Positions 1 through 9,142 are shown, counted from the stretch's first letter. The stretch: DNA of 64,000 nucleotides from Novosphingobium pentaromativorans US6-1 (GCF_000767465.1 NZ_CP009291.1:3762501-3826500), one strand, 5' to 3'. Notes: a model not told the origin generated them from the sequence alone. Program-made: numbers and translations.

Positions 1-1220
1 GCCGAGCCCAGGGCATCGACCAGTGTGTTGCGGATCGAGGCCACCTGCTCGGCGACTTCGGAGGCGGCAAAACCGTAGGCGAGGGCGCGGCGATATTCAG
101 CCACGGCGGCCTGAAGTCCCTCGCGCCACTTGCCGTCGACGGTATCGACGATGAGGCGCGTCGAGCGCGCGGTTTCAAAAACGTCGCCGGTGCCGAACCC
201 CGCGCCTCGGAAAGGCGGGGACGCCTGGCGCGAGAGGCGCTGGAGGCGGCGATTGACGATGTCGTAGCCGATCGAGCGCAGCAGGTTTTCCTGCCGCTGC
301 TTCACGCTGTCGGGTTCGTAGAGCCAGGGGCCGTTGCGCAGCGCGGTTATCCGCTCGGAAAGAGCAGGGTCGACGTAGATTTCCGTGCGGCTCTTGTCTT
401 TCGCCCGAATCGGTCCGGCATCGGGCTGCGGTTCGGACGGTTCGGCCTGCCAGTCTCCGAAATGGCGCTGTATGCCGGCGACCATCTCGTCGATGTCGAA
501 ATCCCCTACGACGACAACGGTAACGTGCGCCGGCACATACTCGCGGTGGTAGAAGGCGCGCAGGCTTTGAGACGTGGCGGCATTGAGTGACTGTGTCGTG
601 CCGATCGGCAGGCGATTGGCATAGAGCGAGCCGGGGTAGAAGAACTTCAGCCCGTCGACCGCATTGCGAAATCCGAAGGTGTTGCGATCGCGCATTTCGG
701 ACAGAACGACGCCGCGCTCGCGCTCTACTGCGCCCTGCGAGATGGTCAGTTCGCTGGCGGTCTGGCGCATGAGCATCAGCGCCGTGTCGAGCAGGGTGGA
801 ATCGCTGCGCGGCAGGTCCAGCTTGTAGATCGTGCGGTCGAAGCTGGTCGAGGCATTGGTGTCCGCGCCGAAGGCGAGGCCGTCGCGCTCGAGCAGGGGA
901 ATCATCTCGCCTTCGGGCACGCGCTTGCTGCCGTTGAAGGCCATGTGCTCCACGAAGTGGGCGTAGCCCTGTTCGCTGTAGCTTTCGTCGAGCGAGCCGG
1001 CTTCGACCAGCATGCGCACCACGCCGGTCCCGGCAGGGGTGGCATTGTGCCGGACGACGTAACGCATGCCGTTGGCGAGGCGCCCGAAGCGATAGTCCGG
1101 ATCGAGCGGAATGTCGCTGGCCTCGAAGGCCCAGGAAGTGTCGTCGCGGGGGGGCGTGTTCTCCCGGGCTGCCAGCGGGGCCGGCAGGAGCAGGAGAAGC
1201 GCAATCAGGAGTCCTCTCAT
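1..1220 (-). CDS. M16 family zinc metallopeptidase (partial, C-terminus off the left edge)
   Basis: The frame stays open to the left edge, so about 406 N-terminal residues are visible. It starts at ATG 1220 with a hydrophobic signal peptide (residues about 1-19, ending APLAA), so the product is exported, probably to the periplasm. The inverted zinc motif HFVEH of the insulinase/pitrilysin family lies at residues 88-92, followed by the usual SLDE and GYAHFVEHMAFNGS context and an ERGVVLSEM segment typical of the active M16 domain. Family members degrade peptides in the periplasm. Full-length proteins of this type have about 900 residues, so more than half is missing. The gene is downstream of purC on the same strand, but a hairpin separates them. 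Family call is firm; the substrate is unknown. Confidence 0.9.
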   Translation of the reverse strand, partial: MRGLLIALLLLLPAPLAARENTPPRDDTSWAFEASDIPLDPDYRFGRLANGMRYVVRHNATPAGTGVVRMLVEAGSLDESYSEQGYAHFVEHMAFNGSKRVPEGEMIPLLERDGLAFGADTNASTSFDRTIYKLDLPRSDSTLLDTALMLMRQTASELTISQGAVERERGVVLSEMRDRNTFGFRNAVDGLKFFYPGSLYANRLPIGTTQSLNAATSQSLRAFYHREYVPAHVTVVVVGDFDIDEMVAGIQRHFGDWQAEPSEPQPDAGPIRAKDKSRTEIYVDPALSERITALRNGPWLYEPDSVKQRQENLLRSIGYDIVNRRLQRLSRQASPPFRGAGFGTGDVFETARSTRLIVDTVDGKWREGLQAAVAEYRRALAYGFAASEVAEQVASIRNTLVDALGS

Positions 1221-1257
1221 CGCGCCCAGACCTGCCCCAGCGGCGCGCATATAACAA

Positions 1258-1293
1258 GGGCCCGGATCGCGATTGCCACCGCGTTCCGGGCCC
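1258..1293 (-). terminator. Putative terminator downstream of purC
   Basis: A perfect 9-bp inverted repeat (GGGCCCGGA, 1258-1266, with TCCGGGCCC, 1285-1293) encloses an 18-nt loop that has a further CGCG/CGCG pairing. On the minus strand it is followed by TTGTTAT, a short T-rich tract. It lies between the purC stop and the M16 peptidase start. The T tract is weak, so this could instead be a processing hairpin. Confidence 0.5.
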
Positions 1294-1334
1294 TGAAAGG
1301 CTTTGTCAGCGCCCCGATCGAGGCGCGTGGCCGG

Positions 1335-2117
1335 TTACTTGCCGCGCAGCTTGCGGTGCTTCGAGAGATCGAAGACTTCGCTCGGGCCGTTATCGTCCTG
1401 CAGCAGGCCGAGGCGGCGCGCGACTTCCTGGTAGGCTTCTTCCTCACCGCCGAGGTCGCGGCGGAAGCGGTCCTTGTCCAGCTTTTCGCCGGTTGCCATG
1501 TCCCACAGGCGGCAGCCGTCGGGGCTGATTTCGTCGGCGAGGATCACGCGGCTGTAGTCGCCGTCCCAGATGCGTCCGAACTCGAGCTTGAAGTCCACGA
1601 GGCGGATGTTGATCGCCGCGAACATGCCGCACATGAAATCGTTCACGCGGATGGCCATGGCGGAGATGTCCTGCATCTCCTCGTTGTTGGCCCAGCCGAA
1701 GCACGCGATGTGCTCTTCGGCGATCAGCGGATCGCCCAGCGCGTCGTCCTTGTAGTAGTACTCGATCAGCGTGTGGGGCAGCGGCTCGCCCTCGGGAATG
1801 CCGAGGCGCTTGGAAATCGAACCAGCGGCCACGTTGCGCACGACGACCTCGATCGGAATGATCTCGACCTGGCGCACGAGCTGCTCGCGCATGTTGAGGC
1901 GGCGGATGAAGTGGTTGGGAACGCCGATGTGGTTGAGGCGCGTGAAGACATACTCGCTGATGCGGTTGTTGATCACGCCCTTGCCCTGGATCGTGCCCTT
2001 CTTCTGCGCGTTGAACGCAGTGGCATCGTCCTTGAAGTACTGGATCAGCGTGCCGGGCTCGGGGCCCTCATAAAGGATCTTGGCCTTGCCTTCGTAGATC
2101 TGGCGGCGACGGGACAT
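1335..2117 (-). CDS. purC: Phosphoribosylaminoimidazole-succinocarboxamide synthase (SAICAR synthetase)
   Basis: The 260-residue product matches the usual bacterial PurC length. It begins with the family signature [11 protein letters not shown] and contains the conserved KDDATAFN, the [17 protein letters not shown] segment (nucleotide and CAIR binding) and LVDFKLEFG near the middle. It ligates aspartate to CAIR using ATP in the cytoplasm, the eighth step of de novo purine synthesis. ATG 2117 is the only sensible start because the protein begins directly with the domain. It is probably a single transcription unit: 331 bases upstream are noncoding and a hairpin follows the gene. Confidence 0.97.
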   Translation of the reverse strand: MSRRRQIYEGKAKILYEGPEPGTLIQYFKDDATAFNAQKKGTIQGKGVINNRISEYVFTRLNHIGVPNHFIRRLNMREQLVRQVEIIPIEVVVRNVAAGSISKRLGIPEGEPLPHTLIEYYYKDDALGDPLIAEEHIACFGWANNEEMQDISAMAIRVNDFMCGMFAAINIRLVDFKLEFGRIWDGDYSRVILADEISPDGCRLWDMATGEKLDKDRFRRDLGGEEEAYQEVARRLGLLQDDNGPSEVFDLSKHRKLRGK

Positions 2118-2448
2118 CGGATTCGTCCTTGATACGGTAAAAGTACAAACCCCGGCACGATGGAGTCGCTTTCACGACTGCGCGGGCCGGGGCGTTCGCT
2201 TCGCGCATATAATGCAACACCGATCAAAAGCAAACTGCGCGGCTTTAGGGCTGGTGACAGGCGGCCGAGCGGGCAAGTTGGCGGCGCAGGCTTGCGGGCG
2301 CAGGCTGAGTAGCGATGCGGTTGAACGCCGATGAAGCAGCCTTTGCATTCATGCGCGTTCCCAGGAGCGCGCTCGAAGTTCGGCTGGAAGTGCCAACATG
2401 ATTCGCACGAAAGCGCGAGGGCGGCGCAGTCCCGGGCAGGCCGGTTAG
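2118..2448 (-). promoter_or_regulatory. Noncoding region upstream of purC with candidate promoter and leader hairpin
   Basis: No convincing gene was found in these 331 bases. Reading the minus strand, a possible sigma70-like promoter has TTGCTT near 2234-2229 and TATATG near 2212-2207, about 16 bases apart. In the leader, CCCCGGC (2150-2156) pairs with GCCGGGG (2186-2192), with a nested AGTCG/CGACT pair inside, and a T-rich stretch follows before the purC start. This could be an attenuator or only a stable leader. I see no recognised purine riboswitch core. Promoter and hairpin are inferences. Confidence 0.35.
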
Positions 2449-2937
2449 TTAACTGAAAGCATCGTCCAGCATGGCGGACACAAGATGGCTCGCCGCCAGA
2501 GCGACTTCCTGCCAGGTCTCTTCGAAGCCTTCGGGGCCGCCGAAATAGGGATCGGCGACGTCGCTGCCCTCCATGCCTGGAACGTGATCGAGCAGCATCG
2601 ACAATCGCGCGCTTGCCCCTTGAGGGGCGAGGCGTTGCAGATCGGCAAGATTGGAGTGGTCGAGCGCGATCACATGATTGAAGCGCTCGAAATCTTCGCT
2701 GCTGACCTGCCGCGCGCGGTAACGGGAGATGTCGATGCCGTGACGGCGCGCTTCGGCCTGCGCGCGCGGGTCGGGAGGGTTGCCGACATGCCAGGAGCCG
2801 GTGCCGGCCGAATCGATGTACAGCTCGAGCCCGGCTTGCTGCGCTTCATGGCGCAGCGCGGCCTCCGCCAGCGGCGATCGGCAGATATTGCCAAGGCAGA
2901 CGAAGAGGACTGACGGCTGGGTCGGTTCGCGGCTCAT
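2449..2937 (-). CDS. Low-molecular-weight protein-tyrosine phosphatase
   Basis: The 162-residue cytosolic enzyme has the class II PTP P-loop C-x5-R near the N-terminus (C14-LGNIC-R20-S) and the general-acid DP motif near residue 129 (VADPYFGG). It dephosphorylates phosphotyrosine through a cysteinyl-phosphate intermediate. ATG 2937 was chosen because the domain starts within ten residues; the frame is open far upstream only because of antisense codon bias. In bacteria such enzymes often sit with capsule kinases or arsenate genes, but neither is nearby, so the physiological substrate cannot be told. Convergence with other genes is absent; the next gene diverges. Confidence 0.93.
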   Translation of the reverse strand: MSREPTQPSVLFVCLGNICRSPLAEAALRHEAQQAGLELYIDSAGTGSWHVGNPPDPRAQAEARRHGIDISRYRARQVSSEDFERFNHVIALDHSNLADLQRLAPQGASARLSMLLDHVPGMEGSDVADPYFGGPEGFEETWQEVALAASHLVSAMLDDAFS

Positions 2938-3099
2938 ATGCCCGCTTCTAGACGGAGCGGGATGCCGCGTCATCCATGCTTGCACGAAGGGATCGGCTGG
3001 GCACCGGGGGAGGGAGCGCCGTTTGCAAGGTTCGTTAACGATTGCACGGTATTGAACGCTGCTGATCCGATGGGGAACTGAGGCAAACCGGGAAACCAA

Positions 3100-5022
3100 A
3101 TGCGCGATTTGAGGGCCTTGCTCGCACAATTCGTGCGCGAGAGGGAGGGAAACGTCCTGCCTCTGGCTGCGATCGGCATGCTCGTCGCCGCTGCGGTGGT
3201 GGGCTCGGGCATCGACCTCAGCCGCGCCTACAAGGTGGAGAACAGGCTTCAGTCCGCTTGCGATGCGGGCGTGCTTGCCGGTCGCCGCACGGTCACGACC
3301 AACGGCTTCGACGCGGCTTCGCAGAGCGCGGCCAAGGCGTTCTTCGCCGCGAACTTCGACGACGGTCGCCAGGAAACCCATTCGACGGCCTTCACGGTCA
3401 CGGCGGACGAAAAGGCCAACACGGTGACCGGCAAGGCCACGACCGTGCTCGACACCCTGATCATGCGCATTTTCGGTTACAACGACTTCACGCTGTCGGT
3501 GACCTGCGGATCGTCGATGGGCGTGGGCAATGCCGACATCATGATGGTGCTCGATACCACCGGATCGATGAACAGCTCGCTGTCCTATTCGCAGACCCGC
3601 ATCATGGCGCTGCGCGACGCGATGAAGAATTTCTACGACACGCTTGCCAATGCGACGTCCGGCACCAATGCCCGCATCCGCTATGGCTTCGTGCCCTATT
3701 CTTCCAGTGTGAACGTCGGTCGGCTGCTTTACGATGAGGACCCAAGCTATCTTGTCGATACGCGGGCCTACCAGTCGCGGCAGGCCTATTTCATAGACTA
3801 CACTTCGGCAACGAAGAGCGCCGGTACGCCGAGTTATCAGAATTACTCTGGCGCAGGCTGGTATCTTCTCAGCAACACGAGCTACTCCAACAACAAGTGC
3901 GGATACCAGGTCCCTTCGAACGATGCGGGCTATTCGGATTATGGTTCGCCCAGTTCCAGCACGAGTAAATCGGGAAGCGGATCCAGCTTGACGATAACCA
4001 AGACGACGACACAGGGGCAGAGAAAGGCGAGTTACCAGTGCTCCAGGTCGAGTCATGGTTATAGCTACTATATATGGGTATATTATGACACCCGGGATAA
4101 AGTTACGTCTGACACGTATAGTAACGCCGAGGTGGTGACAAAGCCGACGGCAAACTCGGATTTTTACTATTGGGAATACAAGCCGGTTTCTTATTCCACC
4201 AGCCAGTACAAGGCATTCTCGCCTGTCACGACTTATACAGGTGAAAGTGGCGCGACTGTCTCCTCCACCTGGGCCGGCTGCATCGAGGAGCGCAGTACGA
4301 CCGCTTCGTCGAGCTTCAGCTATTCCTCGTCGAACGGCTATTCGCCCTCGGGTGCGCTGGATATCGATATCGACACGGCACCGTCCTCGGCGGATTCGAC
4401 CAAATGGGCTCCGATGTGGCCCGAAGTGGCCTACCGGCGCTTCAACCAATATGGCTATCGCACGACTGCTACTTCGGATTCAGGGCGTTCCGCGTCGTCC
4501 TATTGCCCGGCAAAGGCGCAACTGCTTACTGGAATGAGCGAAGGCACCTTCGATTCTTATGCTGATTCACTGTCGGCGGAAGGCAGCACCTACCTCGATA
4601 TCGGCATGATCTGGGGCGGTCGAATGCTGTCCCCGGACGGCATTTTCGCGGACAACGTCAACACCGAGCCATCCAATGGTGGTGAGGTTTCACGCCACAT
4701 CGTGTTCATGACAGACGGTGTGATGGAACCCAACTACGACATCCAGCAGGCCTGGGGCATGGAATACTGGGATCGCCGGGTCACGAGCGATGGCTACAGC
4801 GACGATACTGCCCGCCATACCTCCCGTTTCCTCGCGGTCTGTAACGCGATCAAGGACAAGGGCATCCGAATCTGGGTTGTCGCCTTCACTTCCGGGCTGT
4901 CGGACGACCTCAAGACCTGCGCGTCGGACAACAGTTCTTTTACGGCGAACAGTTCGGCCGAACTCAACACCGCCTTCCAGGAAATCGCCAAGCAGGTCGG
5001 CGAGTTGAGGATCGTGGAATGA
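3100..5022 (+). CDS. TadG-like pilus assembly protein with von Willebrand factor A domain
   Basis: The 640-residue product has an N-terminal TadE/TadG-type transmembrane segment (about residues 18-40, after a short basic stretch) and a vWA domain whose metal-site motif DTTGSM starts at D152. Such proteins belong to Tad (Flp) pilus or related envelope systems, anchored in the inner membrane with the vWA domain outside the cytoplasm. Residues about 260-375 form a Ser/Tyr/Thr-rich insertion inside the vWA region, encoded by DNA visibly poorer in GC than its surroundings. The gene overlaps the next by ATGA, so translation is probably coupled. No other tad genes are in the window. The paralogue name is tentative because TadG-like vWA proteins are diverse. 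Confidence 0.82.
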   Translation: MRDLRALLAQFVREREGNVLPLAAIGMLVAAAVVGSGIDLSRAYKVENRLQSACDAGVLAGRRTVTTNGFDAASQSAAKAFFAANFDDGRQETHSTAFTVTADEKANTVTGKATTVLDTLIMRIFGYNDFTLSVTCGSSMGVGNADIMMVLDTTGSMNSSLSYSQTRIMALRDAMKNFYDTLANATSGTNARIRYGFVPYSSSVNVGRLLYDEDPSYLVDTRAYQSRQAYFIDYTSATKSAGTPSYQNYSGAGWYLLSNTSYSNNKCGYQVPSNDAGYSDYGSPSSSTSKSGSGSSLTITKTTTQGQRKASYQCSRSSHGYSYYIWVYYDTRDKVTSDTYSNAEVVTKPTANSDFYYWEYKPVSYSTSQYKAFSPVTTYTGESGATVSSTWAGCIEERSTTASSSFSYSSSNGYSPSGALDIDIDTAPSSADSTKWAPMWPEVAYRRFNQYGYRTTATSDSGRSASSYCPAKAQLLTGMSEGTFDSYADSLSAEGSTYLDIGMIWGGRMLSPDGIFADNVNTEPSNGGEVSRHIVFMTDGVMEPNYDIQQAWGMEYWDRRVTSDGYSDDTARHTSRFLAVCNAIKDKGIRIWVVAFTSGLSDDLKTCASDNSSFTANSSAELNTAFQEIAKQVGELRIVE

Positions 5023-5636
5023 TCGTGCGCAGTCCCCTGGTTACCATGCTGCCCGCCATGCTGCGTCGCTGCCGCCGCGAGAGCGACGGCGTGACCGCGG
5101 TGGAATTCGCCCTGGCATCGCCGGTGCTGATCATGCTGCTGGTCGGGATCTGGGATATCGGTCACATGGCCTATCTGTCCGCCGTGATGCACGGGGCAGT
5201 GCAGCAAGTTGCGCGCAAGGGCACGATCGAAGGCGCGGACACCTCGGCGGACGACGACTACGTGAAGAAGGTGGTGTCCGGCGTCGCGCCCGGCGCAAGG
5301 ATCACGACGAGCCGCACCAGCTATTACGACTTTGCCGATATCAGCCGCCCTGAATCGTGGAACGACAACAACGGCAACGGCGTGTGCGACAATTCCGAAA
5401 GCTATGTCGATGAAAACGGCAATGGCCAGTGGGACGCGGACATCGGGCAGGACGGAAACGGCGGTTCGGGCGATGTCGTGCTCTACACGGTGAAAGTCAC
5501 GTACGAACCGGTGTTTCCCTTGCCGTTCCTCGATAGCATGGACAACACGCGCACGCTTTCGGCCACCGCAGTGAAAAAGAACCAGCCTTATGCCCTGCAG
5601 GAACGGTACGGTTCTTCGGCGAGGACCTGCACATGA
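5019..5636 (+). CDS. TadE-like pseudopilin with calcium-loop-like insertion
   Basis: The 205-residue protein has the TadE-type N-terminus: a short basic leader, then GVTAVEFALASPVLIML with the conserved Glu at residue 29, and one membrane segment (about 26-48). Members are pseudopilins of Tad secretion, inserted in the inner membrane. Unusually, residues 116-143 contain two D-N-G-N-G-type loops (DNNGNGVCDNSE and DENGNGQWDADIG) that resemble EF-hand or thrombospondin type-3 calcium loops. It overlaps both neighbours by four bases (ATGA), which makes a three-gene operon likely. The calcium function is an inference. Confidence 0.8.
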   Translation: MIVRSPLVTMLPAMLRRCRRESDGVTAVEFALASPVLIMLLVGIWDIGHMAYLSAVMHGAVQQVARKGTIEGADTSADDDYVKKVVSGVAPGARITTSRTSYYDFADISRPESWNDNNGNGVCDNSESYVDENGNGQWDADIGQDGNGGSGDVVLYTVKVTYEPVFPLPFLDSMDNTRTLSATAVKKNQPYALQERYGSSARTCT

Positions 5637-6274
5637 TTGCCCGCGCCGTTCTGGCGGATCGGATCGCTCGTCTCGGCCGGGATAGCCGCGGCGTCTCGAT
5701 CCTCGAATTCGCGCTGATCCTGCCGATCCTGATCACGCTGGGGCTCTACGGCACTGAACTGGCCTACATGGCGACGATCAACATGCAGGTCTCTCAGATT
5801 GCGACCTCGGTGGCCGACAATGCCTCGCGCCTTGGCCAGACGGACAACAGCTCGGTCACGCCAACGGTGACGGAAGACCAGATCTCCTCGGTCATCAAGG
5901 GCGCGTTGGTCGAAGGCAATGCCTTCGACTTCGAGACGAATGGCCGGATCATCCTCTCCAGCCTGGAGAAGAACGGCGCGACCGGCGGTCAGTACATCCA
6001 CTGGCAGCGGTGCAGCGGGAGCCTTGCGAAGAACTCCGCATACGGCAAGCAGGGGGACTCGGTTACGGCCATGGGGACTTCTGGGCACACGGTCACCGCA
6101 CCCAGCGGATCGGCGGTGATGTATGCCGAGGTCTATTACCAGTATCAGCCGCTGTTCGGCACGATGTTCACCTCGAACACCCAGTTCCACCAGGAAGCGG
6201 CTTACGTGGTCAGGGACGATCGCAACCTGACGCCAGGCGTCACCGGAACCAGCGGCACCAACAGCTGCAGCTAG
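5633..6274 (+). CDS. TadE-like pseudopilin
   Basis: The 213-residue protein starts at an ATGA overlap with the previous gene. It shows the TadE leader pattern: RDSRGVSILEFALILPIL with the conserved Glu at residue 25 and one membrane helix (about 23-45), followed by a secreted domain of about 165 residues. It ends TNSCS. It probably acts with the two preceding proteins in a Tad-type pilus or envelope complex. Its stop codon overlaps the stop of the convergent sugar transporter by three bases (both use the CTAG at 6271-6274), so no terminator fits between them. Confidence 0.8.
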   Translation: MIARAVLADRIARLGRDSRGVSILEFALILPILITLGLYGTELAYMATINMQVSQIATSVADNASRLGQTDNSSVTPTVTEDQISSVIKGALVEGNAFDFETNGRIILSSLEKNGATGGQYIHWQRCSGSLAKNSAYGKQGDSVTAMGTSGHTVTAPSGSAVMYAEVYYQYQPLFGTMFTSNTQFHQEAAYVVRDDRNLTPGVTGTSGTNSCS

Positions 6275-7794
6275 GTTCCCTGGCCGATCCGCAGCGCTCC
6301 GGCAGCGGCGACCAGCAGCGTGGCGGCGGCGAAGGCCATCGTCCAGATCGGCTCGCCCGGGAAGAAGGCTTTCATGATCGAGCCCATGACGGTGGCCACC
6401 AGCAACTGGGGCAGAACCACGAAGACGTTGAACAGACCCATGAATATGCCGAGCTTGGCCTGCGGCAGGCTGCTGGCGAGGATCGCGTAAGGCATTGCGA
6501 GGATCGAGGCCCAGGCAATGCCGATGCCGATTTCGCACAGGACCAGCGCATCGGGATCGCGCAGCAGCATGAAGCCGGCAAAACCGGCTGCACCAGCCGT
6601 CAGGCACAGGGCGTGGGTGCGCGCCTTGCCGATACGACCTGCAAGCCAAGGCAGGATGAGCAGGGCAGCCAGCGCCGCGACGCCGTTATAGACGGAGAAC
6701 AGCACGCCGACCCAGTTGCCTGCCTCCTGATAGGCCGCGCTTGCAGGGTCTGCAGATCCGAAATGATACTGAGCCACCACCGGCGTCGTGTTGATCCACA
6801 TGATGAACAGGGCCGACCAGCTGAAGAACTGCACTAGTGCGAGGCGCTTCATGATCGGAGGCATGCCCGAGAAGTCACCGACAATTCCCGCCAGCATGGA
6901 GGCGGAACGACCGGCACGCGCCAGTCGGATCGCGACGATGACCGCGGCTCCATAGGCTGCCAGCAGGGCCGCGAGCAGGTAGACTTCCTTTTCCAGGCCC
7001 CACCCGCTTACTGCGAGCGCGACAAGTACGCCTGCGGCAATCCAGACCAGTCCGCCGAGCGGGCTGCGCGCTGCCAGCGCCTGTGAGGTAGCCGTGGATT
7101 CGACATCCTGCGCTTCGGCAAAGGCGGTCTGTTCCTCCGGTGAATATTCGCGCGTGCTGAGCACGGTCCACAGCACGGCGGCCAGCAGCGCCGCCCCGCC
7201 AGCCCAGAAGCTGAAACGCACCGTATCGGGAATGCCGCCGTCTGCCGCCGTATTCGAAACGCCCAGATGGTCGAGGACGTAGGGAAACAAGGATCCCACC
7301 ACCGCACCTGCGCCGATGAAGGCAGTCTGCACTGCGTAGCCGGCGGTGTGCTGGTCCTTGCGCAACATGTCTCCGACGAAGGCGCGGAACGGTTCCATCG
7401 AGATGTTGAGGCTGGCATCGAGCATCCAGAGCAGCATGGCCGCCATGAGCAGTCCGCCGCTTTCGGGCATGAGCAGGAGTGCGATCGTCGCGAGGATGGC
7501 TCCGGCAAGGAAGTAGGGACGGCGGCGGCCGAACCGGCCCAGCCAGGTGCGGTCGGACATGTGTCCGACGATCGGCTGAACCAGCAGGCCGGTAAGCGGT
7601 GCGGCCACCCACAGGGCGGGGAGGTCATCGATGCTGGAACCCAGAGACTGGAATACCCGGCTCATGTTTGCGTTCTGGAGAGCGAAGCCGATCTGGATGC
7701 CGAAGAAGCCGAAGCTGATGTTCCACAGTCCGGCAAACCCCAGCCGGGGTTTTTCGTTCACCGCAGGCATGTCTCCCTGCACGGGCATCTCCAT
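6271..7794 (-). CDS. MFS sugar transporter (GPH/SUT-like, probably maltose or maltodextrin)
   Basis: The roughly 507-residue protein has about 12 hydrophobic segments and the family pattern of the sucrose/maltose:proton symporters: GFFGIQIGFALQNANMSRVFQ in helix 1, PIVGHMSDRTWLGRFGRRRPY in the helix 2-3 loop (MFS motif A), and MEPFRAFVGD. It should carry maltose or short maltodextrins across the inner membrane to the cytoplasmic alpha-glucosidase at 15.6 kb. I prefer ATG 7794 over in-frame ATGs at 7827 and 7896: the last lies inside the putative LacI operator, and 7794 has an upstream GGGGA. The substrate is inferred from the neighbours. Confidence 0.85.
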   Translation of the reverse strand: MEMPVQGDMPAVNEKPRLGFAGLWNISFGFFGIQIGFALQNANMSRVFQSLGSSIDDLPALWVAAPLTGLLVQPIVGHMSDRTWLGRFGRRRPYFLAGAILATIALLLMPESGGLLMAAMLLWMLDASLNISMEPFRAFVGDMLRKDQHTAGYAVQTAFIGAGAVVGSLFPYVLDHLGVSNTAADGGIPDTVRFSFWAGGAALLAAVLWTVLSTREYSPEEQTAFAEAQDVESTATSQALAARSPLGGLVWIAAGVLVALAVSGWGLEKEVYLLAALLAAYGAAVIVAIRLARAGRSASMLAGIVGDFSGMPPIMKRLALVQFFSWSALFIMWINTTPVVAQYHFGSADPASAAYQEAGNWVGVLFSVYNGVAALAALLILPWLAGRIGKARTHALCLTAGAAGFAGFMLLRDPDALVLCEIGIGIAWASILAMPYAILASSLPQAKLGIFMGLFNVFVVLPQLLVATVMGSIMKAFFPGEPIWTMAFAAATLLVAAAGALRIGQGT

Positions 7795-7892
7795 GGCATC
7801 ATCCCCAAAGGTCGGCGCGGAATGCATCGCCCCAAGGCGCGGCCGCGTCACAAGAGCAATCGCGTGGCATGCGGCGCAGCGCTCGGCAACAT

Positions 7893-7904
7893 GCATACGA
7901 ATGC
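7893..7904. promoter_or_regulatory. Putative LacI-type operator upstream of the transporter
   Basis: GCATACGAATGC is a near-perfect dyad with the central CG expected for LacI-family operators. It differs at one position from the perfect copy at 9131-9142. It lies between the transporter gene and its regulator. It is inferred to be bound by the LacI-family protein at 7958-8992. Confidence 0.5.
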
Positions 7905-7957
7905 CTAATATGCATGGCGTAACTGCCGGATGGGCATGGAGGGGGCGGGCGGCAGGC

Positions 7958-8992
7958 TCACCCCGCCGTGCTTTTGCGCGGGATCAGCCGGGTGCCGATC
8001 TGGCGGGGCGGAGGGGGGGAGTCCTCGATCTGGGCTACCAGCGTATCGACCAGCAGTTCCCCCGCGCTGCGCAGGTCCTGCATCACCGTAGTCAGCGGAG
8101 GATTGGTCATGCTGGCTGCCGGCAGGTCGTCGAAGCCCATAACTGCCACGTCTTCGGGAACGCAGAGGCCTGCCGCTGCAAGGGCCTTCATCGCGCCGAT
8201 GGCGATGAGGTCGCTGGCGGCGAAGACGGCATCGAAGGGGGCGCCGCTTGCGATGATAGAGGCCATGGCTTCGCCGCCCAGTTCCTCGTGGCTGATGACA
8301 TTGCGCTTGAGCGCCGGGTCAGGCGCTATTCCGGCCGCTTCGAGCGCCATGCACAGGCCGCGGTAGCGATCCGCGAATTCGGGATAGTGTTCGTCCGCCT
8401 GTCCCAGGAATGCGATCTTTTTCCGGCCCAGGCCAAGCAGGTGTTCGCCCGCAAGCTTGCCCGCGCCGAGATTGTCAGATCCCACGGTCGCGCCGATGTT
8501 GTCGTCGTCCACAGAACCCCAGCGCACGAAATGCGTGCCTTGTCCGACAAGTTGTTCCAGTCGGCTTTCATAGAGGGTGTAGTCGCCGTAGCCGAGCAGG
8601 ATCAGGCCGTCGGCACGGTGGCTGTCCTGATAGCGCACGTGCCAGTCATCCTCCATCTTCTGGAACGAGATCAGCAGGTCGAGGCCGCGATGGGCGCATT
8701 GGCGCGTGATCGACCCCAGCATCGAGAGGAAGAAGGGGTTGATCTTGGAATCGTCGGGGGTCTGTTCCTCGAAGAAGAGCAGCGCGATCGTGTTCGAACG
8801 CTGGGTGCGCAGCGAGGATGCGTTCTTGTCGACCGAGTAGTTGAGTTCGCGGGCGATCTCCTCGATCCGGGCGCGTGTGGCGGCGCTCACGGACTTGCTG
8901 CCACGCAATGCGCGACTGACGGTGGGCTGGGATACACCGGCGCGATAGGCGATGTCGAAACTCGTCGGTCGGTTGCTCGGCTTGCGTCCCAC
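7958..8992 (-). CDS. LacI-family transcriptional regulator of the maltodextrin locus
   Basis: The 344-residue protein starts at GTG 8992 behind a GGGAGAAG Shine-Dalgarno. The N-terminal LacI helix-turn-helix spans about residues 11-31 (SFDIAYRAGVSQPTVSRALRG), followed by the hinge (EEIARELNYSVDKNASSLR) and a periplasmic-binding-protein-like sugar-binding core. It resembles regulators of maltose loci in Caulobacter and sphingomonads, which repress until maltose or a derivative binds. It sits between the transporter (same strand) and the divergent TonB receptor, with a candidate operator on each side. The effector is inferred. Confidence 0.9.
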   Translation of the reverse strand: MGRKPSNRPTSFDIAYRAGVSQPTVSRALRGSKSVSAATRARIEEIARELNYSVDKNASSLRTQRSNTIALLFFEEQTPDDSKINPFFLSMLGSITRQCAHRGLDLLISFQKMEDDWHVRYQDSHRADGLILLGYGDYTLYESRLEQLVGQGTHFVRWGSVDDDNIGATVGSDNLGAGKLAGEHLLGLGRKKIAFLGQADEHYPEFADRYRGLCMALEAAGIAPDPALKRNVISHEELGGEAMASIIASGAPFDAVFAASDLIAIGAMKALAAAGLCVPEDVAVMGFDDLPAASMTNPPLTTVMQDLRSAGELLVDTLVAQIEDSPPPPRQIGTRLIPRKSTAG

Positions 8993-9130
8993 TTTTTTCT
9001 TCTCCCACGCCAGGTAGCCTGGATTCCGGCAACCCCATCCTGACGATCACCAAGCTAATGCAATCGAATGAATTTCTCAGTTTTCCGACATAGTACGCTG
9101 GCACGATGCGGCGAGCCATGCCGTACCTTC

Positions 9131-9142
9131 GCATACGTATGC
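9131..9142. promoter_or_regulatory. Putative LacI-type operator upstream of the TonB-dependent receptor
   Basis: GCATACGTATGC is a perfect 12-bp palindrome, 137 bases before the receptor start. A near copy occurs at 7893-7904 upstream of the transporter. The pairing of two copies with the two transport genes and one LacI gene supports an operator role. Confidence 0.55.

Noticed and set aside
2449..4449. 666-codon minus-strand frame
   Set aside because: Only the last 162 codons (the phosphatase) are real; the rest is antisense to the TadG-like gene.
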